In this document: piece after piece, positions 8,114 through 17,237 of the stretch
Layout: each line of letters opens with the position of its first letter
How positions within the stretch are numbered: the stretch's first letter is position 1
Assembly: GCA_002308235.1 (NCBI GenBank)
Contig: DBVS01000065.1
Location: 11,492 to 65,456, forward strand
Length of the DNA stretch: 53,965 bases
Origin: Lachnospiraceae bacterium UBA1258
GTDB taxonomy: Bacteria; Bacillota; Clostridia; Lachnospirales; Lachnospiraceae
Direction: 5' to 3'
Notes under the pieces: generated by a model
What the model saw: the letters and a program-made list of their open reading frames with translations, nothing else
What the model was told of the DNA's origin: nothing
Database searches by the model: none
Position numbers and translations under genes: made by a program

Positions 8114-9376
8114 TCAACACAGAACGCCCAGCATCCGCTTCGCTTCCGAAACCTCCGCCGAAGTGCAGTCTTTTCCCGAATATCTTGCTTTTTCATAGAT
8201 CAGGGCAAATTTCTCGGCCGAGTCTTTCTTTTCCTCCGGGAAGCTTGCCGCAAATTCCCTTGCGGTCACATATGAGATTCTGTCCGCAATGCCCGGATTT
8301 TTCTGCACAAGTTTAATATACATGCGTCTGATACGCTTGCTGTTTGACGAAACAAAGTCTTCGCGGCCGGGCTTTTTTACAAACTTTCGACGTGAAATCT
8401 TTTCTCTGACTTCTTCAAAACCGTCGCCCACTTCAACGGTTTTCTCACCCTTTCCGGTCCTGAAGGCGGCCACAAGTTTGATTATCAGATAAGCGATTCC
8501 GAAGATTACGCCGCCCACTATTGCCGCGGAAACCGCAAACATGAAGACCTTCTCCAAAAATACCATTATGGGGGAAGGTTCCTTTGCTTCGAGGGGAAGC
8601 ATGTCCATCATGGACGGCATATTGTTTTCCATCGTCTCCTGCACGATCTCTTCAGCAGCCCCGCCCTGCGGAAACAGCGAAAAGAACCAGCGGAAAAAGG
8701 CCTTGACCGCCCCCTTAAGGAAATCAAGAAACCGTCTTATAAGTGTTCCTTCCAGCAAAAGCGCCCCTGCGGCCAGAAAAATACCCGCCATGATCCCAAC
8801 GGCCGGAAGCGACGACCTTAAGATCGAAGTCGACGGAACGTTGGAAATAAGCCTCCTGTTTAAGTCGTCCTGCTTTAGGAAGCTGACTATGAACAGATTC
8901 AGTATGTAGATCGTGGTATAGAAAAGGGCAAAAGCGCCAATCAGAGTCGTCGAACCCCTTTTCATGTAATTCATGGCTATGATGGCAACCACAAAAGCGA
9001 TGGCGGCCATTTCGGGTGTGATGGGAAGGTCGGTTTTCTTTCCGTCCCTGATCCTCCATACGAAGGAAGCAAGCGCCATTACCGCGTATACCACAACCCC
9101 CATGATCCTGTCTGCCAAAGACAGACCGATAAAATCTGATACAAAGAAAAACAAAACCGGCAGTGAAACATGCAAAAGAACGAACAGGATGAAACTTTTC
9201 ACGTATCTTCTGAATGCATAATAGATAACGGGCACTGCCACAGATGCGCAAAGAAGCGGTACGTTCAGCTTAATTTCAAGCCCGGCACAGACTGTGATCC
9301 AGCCGGTCAGGATCACCATGTAGTTCATCAATACCGCAAAAATACCTTTGATCTTACCAAGCACGGGATATATCAT
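8114..9376 (-). CDS. Multi-span membrane protein with DUF4129-like C-terminus (MoxR/DUF58 partner)
   Basis: 420 residues. About eight hydrophobic segments: six or so in the first 210 residues and one near 275-300 after a charged, methionine-rich loop. The cytoplasmic C-terminus (about 330-420) reads RIRRMYIKLVQK, REFAASFPEE and FALIYEKARYSG, the pattern of DUF4129, the tail of TgpA-like transglutaminases. Unlike TgpA it has no transglutaminase core (no Cys/His/Asp triad between the membrane parts). The gene overlaps the DUF58 gene by 23 bases and has its own strong site GGGGAGG. The MoxR-DUF58-DUF4129 order is a known bacterial module thought to work in envelope or exported-protein maturation; the actual role here is open. 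Confidence 0.82.
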   Translation of the reverse strand: MIYPVLGKIKGIFAVLMNYMVILTGWITVCAGLEIKLNVPLLCASVAVPVIYYAFRRYVKSFILFVLLHVSLPVLFFFVSDFIGLSLADRIMGVVVYAVMALASFVWRIRDGKKTDLPITPEMAAIAFVVAIIAMNYMKRGSTTLIGAFALFYTTIYILNLFIVSFLKQDDLNRRLISNVPSTSILRSSLPAVGIMAGIFLAAGALLLEGTLIRRFLDFLKGAVKAFFRWFFSLFPQGGAAEEIVQETMENNMPSMMDMLPLEAKEPSPIMVFLEKVFMFAVSAAIVGGVIFGIAYLIIKLVAAFRTGKGEKTVEVGDGFEEVREKISRRKFVKKPGREDFVSSNSKRIRRMYIKLVQKNPGIADRISYVTAREFAASFPEEKKDSAEKFALIYEKARYSGKDCTSAEVSEAKRMLGVLC

Positions 9377-10502
9377 TCAGCACCTCCCCTGCATCGATCA
9401 CAATGGTTCTGTCCTTTATTTCCTCAGAGACTGCAAAGGGTGAATCGCTCTTTGCCAGACAGACCCAGTAAAATTCGGTTTCTTTTTTCGAAAGCTCCGC
9501 AAGAAAATCCTGGAACAAAGGCTGCATGCAGGGAGAAAGAATGATATCGAAGGAATCCCTTCTCTCTTCCTCGGAAACGCTTTCGTAGAGTTCTTTGAAA
9601 TCCGTCGTTCCCTTGTTCATATCTATCCTTGCAAGGGCTCTGTTAAGGCTTCTGATAAGACTTGCGCCGCTGCCCTCGCCTATGATAACGGGGCTGTCGT
9701 TAAGGACATCCTTGCCGTTACAGTATACGGAAACCGGGACCTCTTCCGCTGCGGATACTTCTGCGATCTTCACCGCCATGCTGATGCAGAGCTCGTTTAA
9801 TTCGTCGCGGCGAAGAAGGGCATTGCTCTCCATGTTTATGAAGATCCGCATGGTTCGTTTGGTGGTGTAGCCGTGAACATTTACCATAAAGTCGTCGGTT
9901 TTTGCCGAAGCCTTCCAGTTTATGTTCTTCATGCCGTCAAAATCCTGATACTCCCTGATGCCGCGAAGTTCGAATGGATCTTCGATACGGTTTCTTTTGG
10001 CACGGGAATCGCCGTTTATCTTATTTAACAGGGCTTCCGGCAATTCGCAGGGATAGGGTCTCGGATAGACATAGAGATATGAGATACTGTCCACGCTCTG
10101 CAGAAAGATCTTTGACGAAAAAATATCACTGCTGACAACATCAACGCCGTTGAAGTCATAGTATCCCCTTGCGGGACAGGAAAACTTCATGGTCCTGGTA
10201 ACCTTGTTGTAAGCACCGATAGTATAGATGTCCGTCCTGTTAAAATAATCGGAAACACTGGAATTGTCCGCATCACGAAAAAGAAGCTTCCTTGAAAGCT
10301 GAAGCTTCATTTTGACTACGGGCAACGGTAACCACTTGGCATTTTCAATGGTTTCGGTAAGTTCTGCTTCCTCTCCTTCATAAACCTCTTCGGTGCTGAA
10401 AAAAGCTGAAACCTTAAGACCCGTAAACCATTTCTTTCGATATATCAAAAGCTGAAGCGAATACAGTAACCCCAAAAGAGCAGCGAGAAAAATGACATAC
10501 AT
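9354..10502 (-). CDS. DUF58 domain protein
   Basis: 382 residues. A short N-terminal hairpin of hydrophobic residues (MYVIFLAALLGLLYSLQLLIY) anchors it to the membrane, followed by a beta-rich region with the EEVYEGEEAELT segment. The DUF58 signature FELRGIREYQDFDGMKNINW, then KASAKTDDFMV, lies near 180-210, followed by a VWA-like fold (MRIFINMESN). DUF58 proteins are the standard partners of MoxR AAA+ ATPases. The start codon overlaps the moxR-type stop as ATGA. The role is probably that of a substrate or adaptor in MoxR-dependent complex assembly; the client is unknown. Confidence 0.9.
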   Translation of the reverse strand: MYVIFLAALLGLLYSLQLLIYRKKWFTGLKVSAFFSTEEVYEGEEAELTETIENAKWLPLPVVKMKLQLSRKLLFRDADNSSVSDYFNRTDIYTIGAYNKVTRTMKFSCPARGYYDFNGVDVVSSDIFSSKIFLQSVDSISYLYVYPRPYPCELPEALLNKINGDSRAKRNRIEDPFELRGIREYQDFDGMKNINWKASAKTDDFMVNVHGYTTKRTMRIFINMESNALLRRDELNELCISMAVKIAEVSAAEEVPVSVYCNGKDVLNDSPVIIGEGSGASLIRSLNRALARIDMNKGTTDFKELYESVSEEERRDSFDIILSPCMQPLFQDFLAELSKKETEFYWVCLAKSDSPFAVSEEIKDRTIVIDAGEVLNDISRAW

Positions 10503-11443
10503 CAGCGCTCCCGTCCGGCCGTAAAACTTTCTGTAGGCTTTACGGTCTCTTTGAGAATATCCCGTATTATTCCGGCTTCCGCTCCGCTGCTTCCCCGACC
10601 GAGAGACAAAACCAGTCTGTGGGCAAGAACGGGAACAGAAAGAGCACTCACGTCATCGGGGATAACGTAATCCCTTCCGCTTACATAAGCATATGCTTTA
10701 GCCGCATTTAACAAAGCAAGAGTACCTCTGGTGCTCGCACCGGCCAAAACACCTGCGTGCTTTCTGGTGGCGGTGACGATATCGAGAATGTATTTGCGCA
10801 CACCCTCGGAAACATAAACGTTTTCCGCACTTTCACGCATGGAAAGAACATCCTCTTTCGTAAGGACACTCTTCAATTCGGAAAGGGGATCCTCCTTCAT
10901 ATATCTGTCCATGACGGAAAGCTCTTCGTCATAGGAAAGGCCGCCCATGGAAAGTTTCATGAGAAAACGGTCAAGCTGAGCTTCCGGCAGTGGGAAGGTT
11001 CCCGATGTTTCGATAGGGTTCTGTGTCGCGATAACAAAGAAAGGCTCCGCAAGCTTATAGGTCTCTCCGTCAATCGTAACCTGTCTTTCTTCCATGCTCT
11101 CCAACAATCCCGCCTGAGTTCTGGGTGTTGCACGGTTTATTTCGTCCGCAAGGATAATGTTCGCAAAGATAGGTCCCTTGCGAAGTTCAAACACGCCCTG
11201 TGCTTTGTTGTAAACATTAAGTCCCGTAATGTCGGTGGGAAGAAGGTCGGGTGTAAACTGGATCCTTGAAAAGTCCGCATCCAATGATGCCGCCAGACTC
11301 TTTGCAAGTTTTGTCTTTCCGCTTCCGGGCATATCCTCAAGAAGAATATGTCCCCCTGAGATCATAGCCGTGATCATCAATTTGACGATCTCATCCTTCC
11401 CTACTATGACCCGGCTGATGTTGTCAGTAAGTTTTTTAATCAT
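10502..11443 (-). CDS. MoxR-family AAA+ ATPase
   Basis: 313 residues, cytoplasmic chaperone-like ATPase, first gene of the five-gene minus-strand operon. Walker A is DMPGSGKTKLAKSLA (about 38-52), Walker B is IILADEINRATPRTQAGLLE (about 107-126), and sensor 1 is VIATQNPIETSGTFPLPEAQ with the AQLDRFLMK arginine finger. These are the hallmarks of the MoxR subfamily. GGGGTTACG before the ATG is a plausible ribosome site. There are about 105 bases between it and the next upstream gene, so the operon promoter should lie there, though I cannot name clear -35/-10 boxes. Confidence 0.95.
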   Translation of the reverse strand: MIKKLTDNISRVIVGKDEIVKLMITAMISGGHILLEDMPGSGKTKLAKSLAASLDADFSRIQFTPDLLPTDITGLNVYNKAQGVFELRKGPIFANIILADEINRATPRTQAGLLESMEERQVTIDGETYKLAEPFFVIATQNPIETSGTFPLPEAQLDRFLMKLSMGGLSYDEELSVMDRYMKEDPLSELKSVLTKEDVLSMRESAENVYVSEGVRKYILDIVTATRKHAGVLAGASTRGTLALLNAAKAYAYVSGRDYVIPDDVSALSVPVLAHRLVLSLGRGSSGAEAGIIRDILKETVKPTESFTAGRER

Positions 11444-11548
11444 TTTCGTAACCCCGTTGTAATTGTCAGACTATTAAGTTAATTTGCACCATGTTCTCTT
11501 AACTATGAAAGGATACTTGCAAGAAAAATCCATCTTGCAATATCGGAT

Positions 11549-12712
11549 TCATTTAAAAACGTGTCCGCCGATCTGATACCTCGCTCCGTAGCCCTCTATG
11601 GGTGTTCTGAAGAACAGGCAATTCGAAACATTGGTATATCCGCTCATGGCGGCATCTGCGGCATTGTAACAGCTCTGTGATGTCTTTCCTATGGCTAAGT
11701 AGTGGTCATATCGTCCGCTGGCTACGGGAGAGAACTGCCATTTCTGACGGATAACGCCTTCAAGTGTGTTGGGAAAGGCCCCGCTCAGCAATCTGTTGAT
11801 CACCACCGCACCCACGGCGATCTGCCCTTCATAAGGCTCTCCGCCGGCTTCGCAGTAGATTAAAACTGCCAGTTTATATCTGTCGTCAGGTTCAAAAGAT
11901 ACTTCCGAAATACTTCGCCATGCAAGGCTCGCTGCCAGACGGGCAAGTCTTTCTTCTTCCGCAAGCTGTTTCTTTAGCTTTTCAACGCTGTTATTCGCGG
12001 CTGCAAGTTCTTTTTCTTTGGCCAGAGCGACCTGCTCGGCCTCGTCGATAAGATCGTTGTACTCCGCGATATTGGCGTTGGTCTTGTCGATAACTACCAG
12101 TACATTGCCTTTTTCCGTCTCGGTCTCCACCATCAGTCCGTCGAGGTCGGCCTTCTCGCTTTGCAGCTTAGCTTCAAGAACTTCGATGGATATTCGAAGC
12201 TGCTTGAATTCCTCGAACTTCTTCCGATCGTAATCCGCCAGGCTTTCCATGTTTCGGCTCATGGTGATGAGGTCGGAAAAAGTCTTTGCATGGAAGAGTA
12301 TGTCAAGATACACGGTCTCGCTGTTCTCGTACATAAACTGTATGCGTTTCTTCATGGCCTCATACTGCTTGGCTTCCTCGTCTCTTGCATCAGCCAGATC
12401 CGCTTCGGTCTGTTCGATCTCGGATTCTTTTTCCGCGATCAGACCTTCCAGATAACTGATCCTTTCAAAGATTCTGTCAAGCTCCGCCTTTAGCTTTTCG
12501 AGCTCCTTGTTCAGCTTGTTCTTGCGATTTGTAAGGGAGTCGACTTCCTTTTGGGCCTGCTCGGCCTTCTTCTTCGCTTCCTCCTGCTTACGTTTGGCCT
12601 CTTCAAGCTTTTCTTTGGTGGTTGCGGCGTGTACCGGTTGGTATGGAATTGATCCCCAAAGGATGATAACCGCGATAAACGCGGCCAAAAACCGTTTGAT
12701 AATTCGCTTCAC
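11549..12712 (-). CDS. Secreted cell-wall hydrolase: CwlO/PcsB-like coiled coil fused to SleB/CwlJ (Hydrolase_2) domain
   Basis: 387 residues. GTG start at 12712, confirmed by GGAGAA and by the signal peptide MKRIIKRFLAAFIAVIILWG, with cleavage probably after VHA. Residues about 30-265 are nearly continuous coiled coil (EEAKRKQEEAKKKAEQAQKEV and later heptads), resembling the regulatory coiled coils of CwlO/PcsB that dock on FtsEX. Residues about 275-387 form the Hydrolase_2 domain: LAVLIYCEAGGEPYEGQIAVG contains the likely catalytic glutamate, and VVINRLLSGAFPNTLEGVI and QFSPV follow. SleB is a lytic transglycosylase acting on cortex or vegetative peptidoglycan. It follows the dCMP deaminase gene by 12 bases and is probably last in the sua5 operon. 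A plain vegetative autolysin or a sporulation enzyme are both possible. Confidence 0.9.
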   Translation of the reverse strand: MKRIIKRFLAAFIAVIILWGSIPYQPVHAATTKEKLEEAKRKQEEAKKKAEQAQKEVDSLTNRKNKLNKELEKLKAELDRIFERISYLEGLIAEKESEIEQTEADLADARDEEAKQYEAMKKRIQFMYENSETVYLDILFHAKTFSDLITMSRNMESLADYDRKKFEEFKQLRISIEVLEAKLQSEKADLDGLMVETETEKGNVLVVIDKTNANIAEYNDLIDEAEQVALAKEKELAAANNSVEKLKKQLAEEERLARLAASLAWRSISEVSFEPDDRYKLAVLIYCEAGGEPYEGQIAVGAVVINRLLSGAFPNTLEGVIRQKWQFSPVASGRYDHYLAIGKTSQSCYNAADAAMSGYTNVSNCLFFRTPIEGYGARYQIGGHVFK

Positions 12713-12724
12713 TTTATTCTCCGG

Positions 12725-13204
12725 TTACATTTCCAATTCAACTTTGCGTCCGGTGCGTTGATACTGATAATATCTGACTCCCGCGGCATCAAGCATCATC
12801 TTTGAAGCCCGTGTGGAGGGCGCATCGGCATATTTGTCGCTGTCATAAACTATTGTTTTGATCCCGGCCTGGATAATGGCCTTGGCGCATTCGTTACAGG
12901 GGAACAAAGAAACGTAAATCTTTGCGCCTTCAAGACTTCCGCCCCGATAGTTCAGAATTGCGTTAAGCTCGCTGTGAGTAACAAAAGCGTACTTTGTCTC
13001 CAGCATGCCACCCTCCCTTTCCCAGGGAAATTCGTCATCCGAACAGTTCTTGGGAAATCCGTTATAACCCATGGAAAGGATTTTGTTGTCACTGCTGACA
13101 ATGCAGGCCCCAACCTGAGTGTTTGGGTCCTTGGAACGCATACCCGAGAGTTTCGATACTCCCATGAAATATTCGTCCCATGAAATGTAATCTTCTCGCT
13201 TCAT
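12725..13204 (-). CDS. dCMP deaminase / ComEB family cytidylate deaminase
   Basis: 159 residues. Zinc-dependent deaminase converting dCMP to dUMP for thymidylate synthesis. Zinc ligands are visible as HSELNAILN (HxE) and PCNECAK (PCxxC). The N-terminal WDEYFMGVSKLSGMRSKDP and VGACIV segments match the ComEB/dCMP deaminase line. It is set in the upp - rpiB - sua5 cluster. GGGGGAT precedes the ATG. The gene is close in size to its family (about 150-170 residues). Confidence 0.92.
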   Translation of the reverse strand: MKREDYISWDEYFMGVSKLSGMRSKDPNTQVGACIVSSDNKILSMGYNGFPKNCSDDEFPWEREGGMLETKYAFVTHSELNAILNYRGGSLEGAKIYVSLFPCNECAKAIIQAGIKTIVYDSDKYADAPSTRASKMMLDAAGVRYYQYQRTGRKVELEM

Positions 13205-13295
13205 TTGTTATCCCCCGTGTAGATCCTGCGACTGGCTGACCATCGCTCACAATGCCATGATTGCTGCACCTATGCGCTTGTGTCGCAACAGTAAT

Positions 13296-13925
13296 TTATT
13301 TCGTTCCGAAGATGCGGTCGCCTGCGTCACCGAGACCGGGAACGATATAAGCGTGCTCGTTAAGATGATCGTCAAGAGCTCCCACATAAATATCAACATC
13401 GGGATGAGCCTCGGTCATGCGCTTGATTCCTTCGGGAGCGGCAATGATACACATAAAGTGGATCTTCTTGCATCCTTTGTCCTTAAGCATCTGAATGGCC
13501 GCAACGCTTGAACCGCCGGTAGCAAGCATGGGATCCACAACAAATACTTCACGTTCGTTGCAGTCTGCGGGCAGCTTGCAGTAATATTCAACAGGCTCAT
13601 GTGTGTCGGGATCTCTGTAAAGACCGATGTGTCCGACCTTTGCTGCGGGAATGAGAGTAAGCATTCCGTCTACCATTCCGAGTCCTGCACGAAGAATGGG
13701 AATAATGGCCATCTTCTTTCCTTTTAATTCCTTGACGGTCGTCTTGCAGATGGGTGTTTCGATTTCGACCTCGGCAAGTTCAAGATCACGTGTTGCTTCG
13801 TAGCAAATGAGCTGGGCAATCTCGGAAATGGTCTGTCTGAAATCCTTAGTACCCGTATCCTTTCTGCGGATATATCCGATTTTGTGCTGAATCAACGGAT
13901 GATCCATAATCACTACCTTTGCCAT
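13296..13925 (-). CDS. upp: Uracil phosphoribosyltransferase
   Basis: 209 residues, cytosolic salvage enzyme making UMP from uracil and PRPP. The PRPP loop is VFVVDPMLATGGSSVAAI (about 127-144). The uracil-binding end YIVPGLGDAGDRIFGTK is complete. A strong AGGAGG lies before the ATG. It is downstream of rpiB by 15 bases. About 90 bases separate it from the dCMP deaminase gene, and I see no strong terminator in that gap, so read-through is likely. Confidence 0.97.
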   Translation of the reverse strand: MAKVVIMDHPLIQHKIGYIRRKDTGTKDFRQTISEIAQLICYEATRDLELAEVEIETPICKTTVKELKGKKMAIIPILRAGLGMVDGMLTLIPAAKVGHIGLYRDPDTHEPVEYYCKLPADCNEREVFVVDPMLATGGSSVAAIQMLKDKGCKKIHFMCIIAAPEGIKRMTEAHPDVDIYVGALDDHLNEHAYIVPGLGDAGDRIFGTK

Positions 13926-13940
13926 AATAATTCCTCCTGA

Positions 13941-14372
13941 TCAGTTGTTTTCTATAAGCGCAATTCTCCGTGCATGTCTGTCTTCTCCGGAGAATGACGT
14001 TGCTAAAAATGCATCTACGATGCCTATTGCAAGGCTCGGGCCCACAATTCCCGCTCCGAGTGCAAGAACATTGGCATCGTTGTGAAGTCTGGTGAGTTTT
14101 GCGCTCACCGTGTCCGAACAAAGAGCACAGCGAATGCCCTTAACCTTGTTTGCGGTAATGGAAATACCGATTCCGGTGGTGCAGATTACGATTCCTCTGT
14201 CGCACTCGCCCGAGGCAACTGCCTCCGCAACCTTACGCCCGTAAATGGGGTAATCGCAGGAGGTTTTGTCGTAGCAGCCGTAATCCTTGACCTCGAATCC
14301 TCTTTCTTTAAGATGTTCGATTACCTGTGTTTTTAAATCATATCCGCCGTGATCGCTTCCGATTGCTATCAT
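13941..14372 (-). CDS. rpiB: Ribose-5-phosphate isomerase B
   Basis: 143 residues. Interconverts ribose 5-phosphate and ribulose 5-phosphate. IAIGSDHGGYDLK at the start, the catalytic-site sequence VICTTGIGISITANKVKGIRCAL (cysteine near 70), and NDANVLALGAGIVG are all RpiB/LacAB family signatures. The start overlaps the sua5 stop by four bases (ATGA), so the two are translationally coupled, and upp follows after 15 bases. Confidence 0.96.
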   Translation of the reverse strand: MIAIGSDHGGYDLKTQVIEHLKERGFEVKDYGCYDKTSCDYPIYGRKVAEAVASGECDRGIVICTTGIGISITANKVKGIRCALCSDTVSAKLTRLHNDANVLALGAGIVGPSLAIGIVDAFLATSFSGEDRHARRIALIENN

Positions 14373-15430
14373 AAGTCCTCCTTGGTCAAATCTATAATCT
14401 TATGGCCCGCAGCCTTTAAAAGCCTGTTCATAATGGCCGCGCCGACGCCCTTTTCATCAAAGGCCTCGGAATATATCTTTTCGGTGTTTTCATCGTCAAA
14501 TTCCCGAAGCACCCTGAAAAGGCTGTGGGCCGTTTCTTCGTTATTGCCTGCGGAACCAACGGGTTTAACCGTGCCTTCCCGATATTTCTTCGCATTTTCG
14601 GATGAAGCAATGATACCCACCGAATAACCGTTTCGGATATCCTCCGAAACCAGGGAATTGATCTTTTCAACCACCCTGTCGGAAGCTCCGTATATGACCG
14701 TAAGCTCCCCCTTGGGAGCGTAGTGCCTGTACTTCATGCCGGGGGCCTTCGGTCTGTCGCCCTCATGTTTAAGGGCCGGATCTGTACCGACATAAACACC
14801 CAGCACACTTTGAATCATCTCCGCGGAAATGAATCCGGGCCTTAAGATAACGGGCTTTCCTTCGGAAAAATCAACTATCGTCGACTCAAGTCCCACCTCG
14901 GAATCGCCGCCGTCGATTATCATATCGATACGTCCGCACATGTCCTCACAGACAAATTTGGCGGATGTGGGACTGGGACGCCCCGAGATGTTGGCGCTGG
15001 GAGCCGCTATAAAGCCCCCGGAGGCTTCGATAAGGGCACGGGCCGTTTTATCGGAAGGCATGCGCACCGCAACCGTTTCAAGTCCGCCTGTGGTCTCCTT
15101 AGGGACTATGGGTTTCTTTTTGAATATCATGGTAAGGGGGCCCGGCCAGTATGCCTCCGAAAGCTTAAGTGCATCTTCCGGAATCTCTTCCGCGATCTTA
15201 TAAAGGTCATCAAGCTTTGAAATGTGGACGATCAGCGGATTGTCTGAGGGTCTTCCCTTTGCGCTGTAGATCTTTTGCGAGGATTCGGGATTGAGCGCAT
15301 CTCCCCCGAGTCCGTAAACTGTTTCGGTGGGAAAAGCAACCAGTCCTCCCCGCCTTATGATTTCGCCGGCTCTCTTTATGGCGCCATGGTCTATGTTATC
15401 TTGATTAATCGTAACTACTTCTGTGTTCAT
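14369..15430 (-). CDS. L-threonylcarbamoyladenylate synthase, Sua5 type
   Basis: 353 residues, the long Sua5 form rather than the short TsaC/YrdC form. It makes threonylcarbamoyl-AMP for the t6A37 modification of tRNAs reading ANN codons. The YrdC domain (about 10-205) shows GGLVAFPTETVYGLGGDA, KGRPSDNPL, and SANISGRPSPTSA. A linker follows with APGMKYRHYAPKGEL, the conserved loop of Sua5, and the C-terminal Rossmann-like Sua5 domain (about 235-350). It is the first gene of the sua5-rpiB-upp-dCMP deaminase-sleB cluster. A TATACT box lies only about nine bases before the ATG, so any transcript from it would have an unusually short leader; this is weak evidence. Confidence 0.94.
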   Translation of the reverse strand: MNTEVVTINQDNIDHGAIKRAGEIIRRGGLVAFPTETVYGLGGDALNPESSQKIYSAKGRPSDNPLIVHISKLDDLYKIAEEIPEDALKLSEAYWPGPLTMIFKKKPIVPKETTGGLETVAVRMPSDKTARALIEASGGFIAAPSANISGRPSPTSAKFVCEDMCGRIDMIIDGGDSEVGLESTIVDFSEGKPVILRPGFISAEMIQSVLGVYVGTDPALKHEGDRPKAPGMKYRHYAPKGELTVIYGASDRVVEKINSLVSEDIRNGYSVGIIASSENAKKYREGTVKPVGSAGNNEETAHSLFRVLREFDDENTEKIYSEAFDEKGVGAAIMNRLLKAAGHKIIDLTKEDL

Positions 15431-15494
15431 ACTCTATTCAGTATACCATTTTGCGCTTTCTTTGTACACACATACGTAACGCGTGTAAACAAAG

Positions 15495-15534
15495 CAAAAA
15501 GGTAACTGCAGGGACAGATCCCAATACAGTTACC
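15495..15534 (-). terminator. Rho-independent terminator of the GH18 gene
   Basis: On the minus strand GGTAACTG pairs with CAGTTACC (15527-15534 with 15501-15508), with a smaller GGGA/TCCC hairpin inside, and is followed by TTTTT. It lies 18 bases past the GH18 stop. Confidence 0.8.
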
Positions 15535-15551
15535 CTTATTATTTACTTAAA

Positions 15552-17237
15552 TCATTCGTTCATATAGGCTTCGATAACGGTCCAGATATCGGGAGTTTCC
15601 TGCCCCAGTTTCCAGGAAGCAACACCTGCGATGCCTGCTGCCTGCATGACATTCAATCTGATCTTTATCGAATCCGCATCTTCAAGCCATACCTGCCACA
15701 GTTCCTTGCCGATGGTAACCTCACCATAATTCTGTTTGGTGGCATCGTCATAGGCGGGCTTGATCTTGTTCTTTGTAAGGAAGTTCTGAGATACTTCCAT
15801 GGTCACAGCCTGAGAGGTAACTTCATTTCCCTTGGTGGTCCAAACGCGGGTGTAAAAAGGAACTGCGTTGATGACCTGACGGGCGGGTACGTAATTGATC
15901 GTGTCTTTGATACCCTTTTCCATCCAGGGAATACTCGAAACCGAACCTGCGGCACTTCCGACGTAGTGTTCGTCGTAGCCCATGATTATGATATAATCGG
16001 CAAATTTGGCCTGCTCATGTCTGTTGTAATGAGCCGTGTATTCCGTGGGAACATAGTTATCTACGGAAAGCACCAGATTGTATTTGTGACACTCGACGCC
16101 CAGCTCTCTTACAAACTGAACGTAATGGGTGCTGACTGCCACGGGAACATTTTCAAAGTCTAAGTTGATCCCGTCCGCGCCGCGGGAAACCACATCTGCG
16201 ACAAGCTCCGTAACAAGTCTGTTTCTTTTGCTCGTATAAGCAAGAATCTCGTAAAGGTCAACCTTGTAATCAAGGTTTGAAACAAGGGGCCAGACCTCGA
16301 TGCCTCTGCCGTGGGCATAATCCACATAGTTGGCATTCGCCACATTCTTAAAGTTTCCGTCATTGTCGGAAAGACGATACCAGGTGGGCGATACCACATT
16401 TACACTCCTGGTATTTGCAAGAGCCTGCTTAAGATCGGCGCCGTCCTGCGGAAATTCTATATTGTGCCAGGTAAGATTGATCTTATGGTCTCTTACAAGA
16501 CAAATAAGTTCGTCGCTAAATGCATCATTTACGGGAGTCTCATCCTCAAAGCGCTCGTTTGTAAGCTTGGAGTTTTCAACATAGCCGATGAATGAATCCT
16601 TTGTCTTGACCTTGGTCCAGGTGTCCATGACCTCAAGGACTTCGACAACATCATCCTTTGCCACATCGGTAAGGATTGCACTCTTTACACCCGCCAGCCA
16701 TCTTACCTGAGTGTCGGCCTTGATGTCCGCAACGGTTTTCCGGCCCCACTCGGTGTAAAGCTGCATGTGGTCGGGCTCCGGAAATACTTCGTAGGAGAAA
16801 TTCACGAACTTTTTAAGATAATCGGCCGCAATATAGAGGGTGTCATCCTTTACAAGACAGGTGATGTAGTTTTCGGTGAAGGTCTCACCGTCCTTCGTAT
16901 AGGTCTTCCCGCCGAGTTCCGCACTGACGGTTGCATCCGACATGGTATAAAGCAGGAGATTCTCATTGGTGTCTACATAGAAACGCTCCGTGAAATAATC
17001 TTCGATCATGCTCTGATCGAAATAAATCACACCGTCGATCTTGTGTGCGTATACATCAATCCTTGCATCCTGAAGGATAATGGGAATGTCGCTTGAGGAA
17101 TAGATTTTGAAATAATCGTTCAGATCGGCCCTCTCGGTGCCGTATGAATATCTGTCGACTATCTTCTTTCCAAAAGACATATAGCCGATTATAATAATCA
17201 AAACAATTGCGATGATTACGGGAATTACTTTCTTCAT
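15552..17237 (-). CDS. Membrane-anchored GH18 glycosidase with SH3-like domain
   Basis: 561 residues. Residues 1-21 (MKKVIPVIIAIVLIIIIGYM) form an uncleaved anchor or signal. Residues about 40-150 resemble the copper-amine-oxidase N-like, substrate-proximal domain common in clostridial wall enzymes (VYAHKIDGVIYFDQSMI). Residues about 170-225 are an SH3-type wall-binding domain (VAKDDVVEVLEVMDTWTKVK, FIGYVENSKL). The GH18 barrel follows with the catalytic DGINLDFE (residues 355-362; the acid is E362) and IIIMGYDEHY. It probably cleaves N-acetylglucosaminyl bonds in peptidoglycan, as the spore and vegetative YaaH/YdhD types do, rather than chitin. It stands alone with its own terminator; a TATAAT-like box is seen at 17272-17277 on the minus strand. 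Confidence 0.9.
   Translation of the reverse strand: MKKVIPVIIAIVLIIIIGYMSFGKKIVDRYSYGTERADLNDYFKIYSSSDIPIILQDARIDVYAHKIDGVIYFDQSMIEDYFTERFYVDTNENLLLYTMSDATVSAELGGKTYTKDGETFTENYITCLVKDDTLYIAADYLKKFVNFSYEVFPEPDHMQLYTEWGRKTVADIKADTQVRWLAGVKSAILTDVAKDDVVEVLEVMDTWTKVKTKDSFIGYVENSKLTNERFEDETPVNDAFSDELICLVRDHKINLTWHNIEFPQDGADLKQALANTRSVNVVSPTWYRLSDNDGNFKNVANANYVDYAHGRGIEVWPLVSNLDYKVDLYEILAYTSKRNRLVTELVADVVSRGADGINLDFENVPVAVSTHYVQFVRELGVECHKYNLVLSVDNYVPTEYTAHYNRHEQAKFADYIIIMGYDEHYVGSAAGSVSSIPWMEKGIKDTINYVPARQVINAVPFYTRVWTTKGNEVTSQAVTMEVSQNFLTKNKIKPAYDDATKQNYGEVTIGKELWQVWLEDADSIKIRLNVMQAAGIAGVASWKLGQETPDIWTVIEAYMNE

Noticed and set aside
13205..13295. A terminator or small gene in the upp to dCMP deaminase gap
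   Set aside because: No stem with T-run and no frame with a ribosome site could be seen.
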